Assembly (NCBI GenBank): GCA_964459385.1
Contig: CAYWLG010000002.1
Span: forward strand, 186,001-250,000
Origin: UBA6107 sp964459385
GTDB lineage: Bacteria > Chloroflexota > Anaerolineae > Anaerolineales > Anaerolineaceae
DNA length: 64,000 nucleotides
Direction: 5' to 3'
In this document: positions 60,477 to 64,000 of the stretch, piece by piece
How the letters are laid out: the number at the start of each line of letters is the position of its first letter
Position numbering within the stretch: the stretch's first letter is position 1
The notes under the pieces: model-generated
Databases searched by the model: none
What the model saw: the letters and a program-made list of their open reading frames with translations, nothing else
What the model was told of the DNA's origin: nothing
Program-made: the position numbers and the translations under genes

Positions 60477-63026
60477 GTGATGCCCCTTACTGTTGAGGTT
60501 TTTGTGGAAAATCAGCCACCTAACATTATTTCTAATCGCGCGCGTTGGATATTGCTTGCCTTGACCCTGCTGGAAGGTGCCTTCTCACTTTATGCACTGC
60601 TCTCCATTCCGGCCGACCCAAAAAACGCTTTCCTGTTCGGTTTTTCAAAAGATCGTTTACTGCTTATTCTGGTGGAGATCCTTGTCTTCATCGCAGTATT
60701 TGCCATCAGTCTGAAACAAGCTGCTTTCTTTGAATACATGACCAAAAGGTTCTCCAGCAGCAAGAACCCGTTGCGATTATTGAAGTGGTTGGGCGTCTGC
60801 AGTGCCTTGCTGCTTTGGGTACTTGTCTGGCTGCCCCCTGCCAGCCTGGGCGATTTCGGTGATTCTTATGTGCGCCTTTCCCCGCTTTTGTTCTGGATCG
60901 GCGCGATCGTGGTACAAACTCTGTGGGCATTTTACATGGCCTTTGCTCGCGACCAGATCAAGCAAAGCAAATCAACCGGCCTGTTAAACCCCAAAATCCG
61001 TCTGGTTGTGATCGCTGGTTTTTTGCTCACGGCAGGGGCATTCTTGTTGTTGCGTGGCTTTTCTATCAAAAACTTTGCTCAGGAGCTTTATTTCCCTCCC
61101 GGCGCACCGTTGAGCGCTTTGCAGGTGTTTTTGCTCTGGCTGCCTTTTGCTTTCATATTGCTTTTTAATCTGGATCTAAAAAGTCCCCGTAAATTGTGGT
61201 TGATTGTCACTTTTTTTACCATCTGGGCTGCCACTTTTATCCTCTGGCAGACCAGCCCGCTGACCTGCACAGAGGATCGCATCGGCCCCTATCCACCAAA
61301 TTACATTTGCTATTCCACCATTAACGATGCCGTGTTCAGCATCGGCTCTCACTATATCAGCCTGGGCGAAGGTATTAATAATCTATGGGAACATGACAAA
61401 CCCCTCAGCCTGGTCTTTTTGGGAATCGGCCAACTGCTCTTTGGCCAGAACATCGATCATTACCTGATCTTTCAGGTGTTGGTGCTCTCAATCATTCCTG
61501 CCCTGCTGTTTTTGATCGGTACAGACCTGTTGGGACCCTTCCTGGGCTGGGCTTTAAGCCTGGCCATCGCCTTGCAAGAGTGGTCGGGCATTCGCTATTA
61601 TCAAAATGTAGGCAGTGTCAACGTTCGAGTTGAGAGTTCTGAAATGCTGACCACGCTGCTGCTTGTGCTCACCTTTTGGGCTTTTTGGCATTGGCTAAAA
61701 CAGCCTGAGCGTCATAAATATGCGATCTTCACCGGCGGCCTGCTGGGACTGGCGGCTCTGGCCCGGTTTACACCTGTTTTGGTCGTCCCATTTGTAGCGG
61801 CGTTGTTTATAGTGGCTATGCGCAAAAATATTCGCAAAGCGATTCTTCCTTTGCTTTTGTTTGCCGCTGCTTTTACACTGGTGGTGCTTCCCTGGGGGAC
61901 GACCAATACCGATCACAATGGAGAAAACTTTTACCTGGCAAAGATCGAGAATACGGTCAGTTCTCGTTATAACGAACCCACTCCCTCTGATAACCAGCCT
62001 GCCCAGACGTCCGTCAAACCACCCAAAACGCCGACCGTTGCAACGGGGGATACTTTGGCGCGCGCCAGCGGCAGCACCAGCGTGATCTATCACTTTTTCA
62101 ACAACGAGTTCACCTCTTTAGCCCGCCAGCCGCTTGGTTTCTCACTGCAAAAGTATCAAGAGGTTCTTCAGCAGCCCTTCTGGGATTTTTCGACCACCCG
62201 GCCCATCTGGCTTGACCCGCTCACCGCTGAGAACTGGGGGGCGCTGGGCCTGAATCTGGGCCTGGTGCTGTTGGGACTTGCCGTGCTAAGCCGGCGCTAC
62301 GGGGTAGCCGCTTGGGCCCCCCTCACCTTGCAGGCCGGTTACTTTGCCAGTGCGGCTCTGAGCCAGACCTCCGGGGGACGGTACATTGAGCCAGTTTCCT
62401 GGGTCACCTTGATCTATTTCGCGGTCGGGGCAACCTACGCCACTTATTGGCTGCTGCGCAAATTAGGGCTCACGCGTCTGCACTTGCAGTCGTTTGAGGC
62501 ACAGCCTGTAAAGACACTCCCTCCTGCCCGCAGGCACGAAGCCTGGCCGTGGCTGGCAGTTTGTCTGCTGCTCGGTGTAGGCGTGATCGCTTTCAATTTC
62601 TTGCCCTCCCAACTGCCCGCTGAAACCAGCCCCGAGGCAGACAGTCTGAGCGAACAGGTAATTCTGGCTGAGGCCAGGCTCAGCCCCGAGCAGTGGCAGG
62701 CTTTTTTGGATGACCCCAATCACCTGATCGTTCAGGGTGCGGCATTTCAGGCCAACTACATGCGCATTTCTTCCATCAATAACAACGGACCCACCTTCGA
62801 ATTGATGGTGCTGGGCCGCGATCACGTTTTGGTCAGCCACATGAGCGGCTTGCAGCCCGGCCCGCTTAGTGATGGCAGCCGGGTGATTCTCGTAGGCTGT
62901 CAGACCTCCACGGATATCCTTTGGGGAGATGATCGCATTTTGATGAACACCTTTGCCATCATTCAACTGGATCACGAACACAGCACTTACATCGTCCCAG
63001 ATGCCCCCTGGCTATGTACCCCTTAA
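60477..63026 (+). CDS. GT39-like membrane glycosyltransferase with a large soluble tail
   Basis: 849 residues with about thirteen to fifteen membrane segments, a polar loop at about 500-550 (with P-T-P-S-D-N-Q-P-A-Q-T), and a final soluble domain of about 120 residues after the last segment. Y-Y-Q-N-V-G-S-V-N-V-R-V-E-S-S-E and H-W-L-K-Q-P-E-R-H-K-Y-A fit a GT-C transferase. A GTG at 60477 or the ATG at 60480 is the start, with GGGGGA nine bases upstream of the GTG. It is flanked by two paralogous MFS genes on the other strand and overlaps the end of the second by four bases. Confidence 0.75.
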   Translation: MMPLTVEVFVENQPPNIISNRARWILLALTLLEGAFSLYALLSIPADPKNAFLFGFSKDRLLLILVEILVFIAVFAISLKQAAFFEYMTKRFSSSKNPLRLLKWLGVCSALLLWVLVWLPPASLGDFGDSYVRLSPLLFWIGAIVVQTLWAFYMAFARDQIKQSKSTGLLNPKIRLVVIAGFLLTAGAFLLLRGFSIKNFAQELYFPPGAPLSALQVFLLWLPFAFILLFNLDLKSPRKLWLIVTFFTIWAATFILWQTSPLTCTEDRIGPYPPNYICYSTINDAVFSIGSHYISLGEGINNLWEHDKPLSLVFLGIGQLLFGQNIDHYLIFQVLVLSIIPALLFLIGTDLLGPFLGWALSLAIALQEWSGIRYYQNVGSVNVRVESSEMLTTLLLVLTFWAFWHWLKQPERHKYAIFTGGLLGLAALARFTPVLVVPFVAALFIVAMRKNIRKAILPLLLFAAAFTLVVLPWGTTNTDHNGENFYLAKIENTVSSRYNEPTPSDNQPAQTSVKPPKTPTVATGDTLARASGSTSVIYHFFNNEFTSLARQPLGFSLQKYQEVLQQPFWDFSTTRPIWLDPLTAENWGALGLNLGLVLLGLAVLSRRYGVAAWAPLTLQAGYFASAALSQTSGGRYIEPVSWVTLIYFAVGATYATYWLLRKLGLTRLHLQSFEAQPVKTLPPARRHEAWPWLAVCLLLGVGVIAFNFLPSQLPAETSPEADSLSEQVILAEARLSPEQWQAFLDDPNHLIVQGAAFQANYMRISSINNNGPTFELMVLGRDHVLVSHMSGLQPGPLSDGSRVILVGCQTSTDILWGDDRILMNTFAIIQLDHEHSTYIVPDAPWLCTP

Positions 63027-64000
63027 TGCGCCGGAACTAAGCGTGGTTGTCGTGCCACGGCAAGGAACATGATTAAAGCGCCGCCGGCAAAGCCGCCAAA
63101 AGCGATCATGTACAGCCAATAAGGCCCGATCCGGTCAAACAAAAACCCCATAAAGGGCGAGATCACGATGTTCACCAGCGCGTTGGCGGTAGTGCCATAC
63201 AAGGCCAGCACCGTGGCACTTTGACGTGCCGGTGCGCGTTCCACGATGAACGAAACAAAAGAGAGCATGTAAAAACTGTTGCCGATGGCAGCAATGACCT
63301 TCATTACAAAAACTGCCGGGATGGAGGGATGGATCAGCAGGTAGATGAGGCTGCACGCGTTTAAACAGAAGGCCAGAATCAAGCCACGTGTTGAGCCGAA
63401 CCTGCGCAAGAAACGGTCCGCCAGCATCATAAAGGGCACTTCGGTGCCGCCCGCAACCGTGTTGACCCAGCCAATGATGGTGGCAGGTGCGCCCAACTGG
63501 GTTAAATAGAGCGCCTCAAATTTGGTGCCATTGGTGGCCGCCCACATCACCACCAGGGCTACAAAAAAACCCATCAGTTCAGGGTTCTTCCATACCCCAC
63601 GCGCTACCTCACGAAAGGCAGGGTTGGGAGCATCGCGGAGGCTTTCCTCAGCGAGCGGACGGCGTTTTACCTGAGTGGTGACCAGTCCCAGCACGGCCGC
63701 TGCCAGTATGGCAGCGATTGCATAGATGTAGAAAATGGCACGAATGCCGGTCTGCTGCACGATCCAGCCGCTGACCGGCGCGGCAATTGCCCAACCTAAC
63801 GATCCCCACAGACGAATACTGCCATAACCCACCTGCGCCTCTTCGGCTACGCTCACCGCCTGGGCATTACGCAGTGAATCGGAACCGCCTGACATGAGCG
63901 CTTCGAGCCCTACGCACAATGCGATGGCCAAAAAGATAGTTTGCAGGCTCATCACAAACAGAAACAGGGCGCTGCCAATGAAGGTGAACTGCATGATGCG
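63023..64000 (-). CDS. MFS transporter, paralogue B (N-terminus outside the window)
   Basis: At least 325 residues; the frame is open to the right edge, and the N-terminal 70-75 residues are missing when aligned with paralogue A. The stretch S-D-S-L-R-N-A-Q-A-V matches D-P-L-M-S-A-Q-A-M of paralogue A, and F-I-V-E-R-A-P-A-R-Q-S-A-T matches its later motif. The first visible ATG (63994) is not the true start. It ends four bases inside the GT39-like gene on the opposite strand. Confidence 0.9.
   Translation of the reverse strand, partial: RIMQFTFIGSALFLFVMSLQTIFLAIALCVGLEALMSGGSDSLRNAQAVSVAEEAQVGYGSIRLWGSLGWAIAAPVSGWIVQQTGIRAIFYIYAIAAILAAAVLGLVTTQVKRRPLAEESLRDAPNPAFREVARGVWKNPELMGFFVALVVMWAATNGTKFEALYLTQLGAPATIIGWVNTVAGGTEVPFMMLADRFLRRFGSTRGLILAFCLNACSLIYLLIHPSIPAVFVMKVIAAIGNSFYMLSFVSFIVERAPARQSATVLALYGTTANALVNIVISPFMGFLFDRIGPYWLYMIAFGGFAGGALIMFLAVARQPRLVPAH

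Noticed and set aside
1..64000. rRNA, tRNA, CRISPR arrays, phage genes
   Set aside because: Looked for by eye on both strands; no conserved rRNA stretch, cloverleaf with CCA-type end, spaced direct-repeat array or phage structural gene was seen. A dedicated RNA search could still find a tRNA.

Overview
The window looks like a piece of a Chloroflexota chromosome, most likely class Anaerolineae. This is inferred from the style of the proteins, not from a marker gene. The lipoproteins carry P/T/E-rich linkers after the lipobox cysteine, there is a very large STAND-ATPase/BTAD regulator, cytochrome bd sits with a UbiA-type prenyltransferase, and there are many large multi-membrane-segment GT-C-like proteins. 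No rRNA, tRNA, CRISPR array or prophage was seen. Base composition is mixed: most of the window is moderately GC-rich, while about 17.2-24.9 kb, 37.0-38.7 kb, 42.5-44.0 kb and 51.4-55.4 kb are visibly AT-rich and read as transferred or accessory DNA.

Region 1 (1-8.9 kb, all +): the tail of an alpha/beta hydrolase, a thiolase with a DUF35/OB-fold partner, a second alpha/beta hydrolase and a hotdog-fold protein run straight into a complete Liv-type ABC importer (binding lipoprotein, two ATPases, two permeases). The layout suggests uptake plus CoA-dependent breakdown of an organic acid rather than plain amino-acid uptake. Region 2 (8.9-17.2 kb): a 1065-aa STAND/BTAD activator is divergent from a UbiA prenyltransferase-cydAB operon (quinone-dependent oxygen reduction), followed by a small CPEC membrane protein and a secreted protein of unknown role.

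Region 3 (17.3-31.4 kb): a surface-glycan locus. On the minus strand are a heparinase II/III-like protein, a GT2, a CgeB-like two-domain transferase, a small coiled-coil protein and a Wzt/Wzm-type exporter. Two plus-strand GT4 enzymes follow, then a UDP-sugar dehydrogenase, a WcaJ-type initiating phosphotransferase and another GT4. Region 4 (31.7-36.7 kb): a sugar ABC importer (binding lipoprotein and two permeases, no ATPase) and a DHH phosphoesterase. Region 5 (37.0-40.5 kb): an AT-rich pair (a 164-aa unknown and a membrane-anchored seven-bladed WD40 protein), an MFS transporter, and a gap with stacked hairpins that may be a small RNA.

Region 6 (40.5-64 kb): two GT-C/DUF6056-like membrane proteins, an insertion sequence with doubled terminal repeats, and a TetR-GH13 pair with matching operators. 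Next come a nucleotidyltransferase, a GT39-like protein, a LOG-family protein, two tandem DUF2142 paralogues, a fused FrhB-like/polysaccharide pyruvyl transferase, a flippase-like protein, and two MFS paralogues flanking another GT39-like protein. Regions 3 and 6 together suggest a cell with heavy investment in surface glycans.

The strongest candidates for something new are the FrhB-pyruvyl transferase fusion (55.5-57.8 kb), the WD40 membrane pair (37.1-38.7 kb), the extra membrane segments inserted in two unrelated ABC permeases, the tandem DUF2142 pair, the TetR/GH13 regulatory unit with a leaderless repressor transcript, and the hairpin array at 40.3-40.4 kb.
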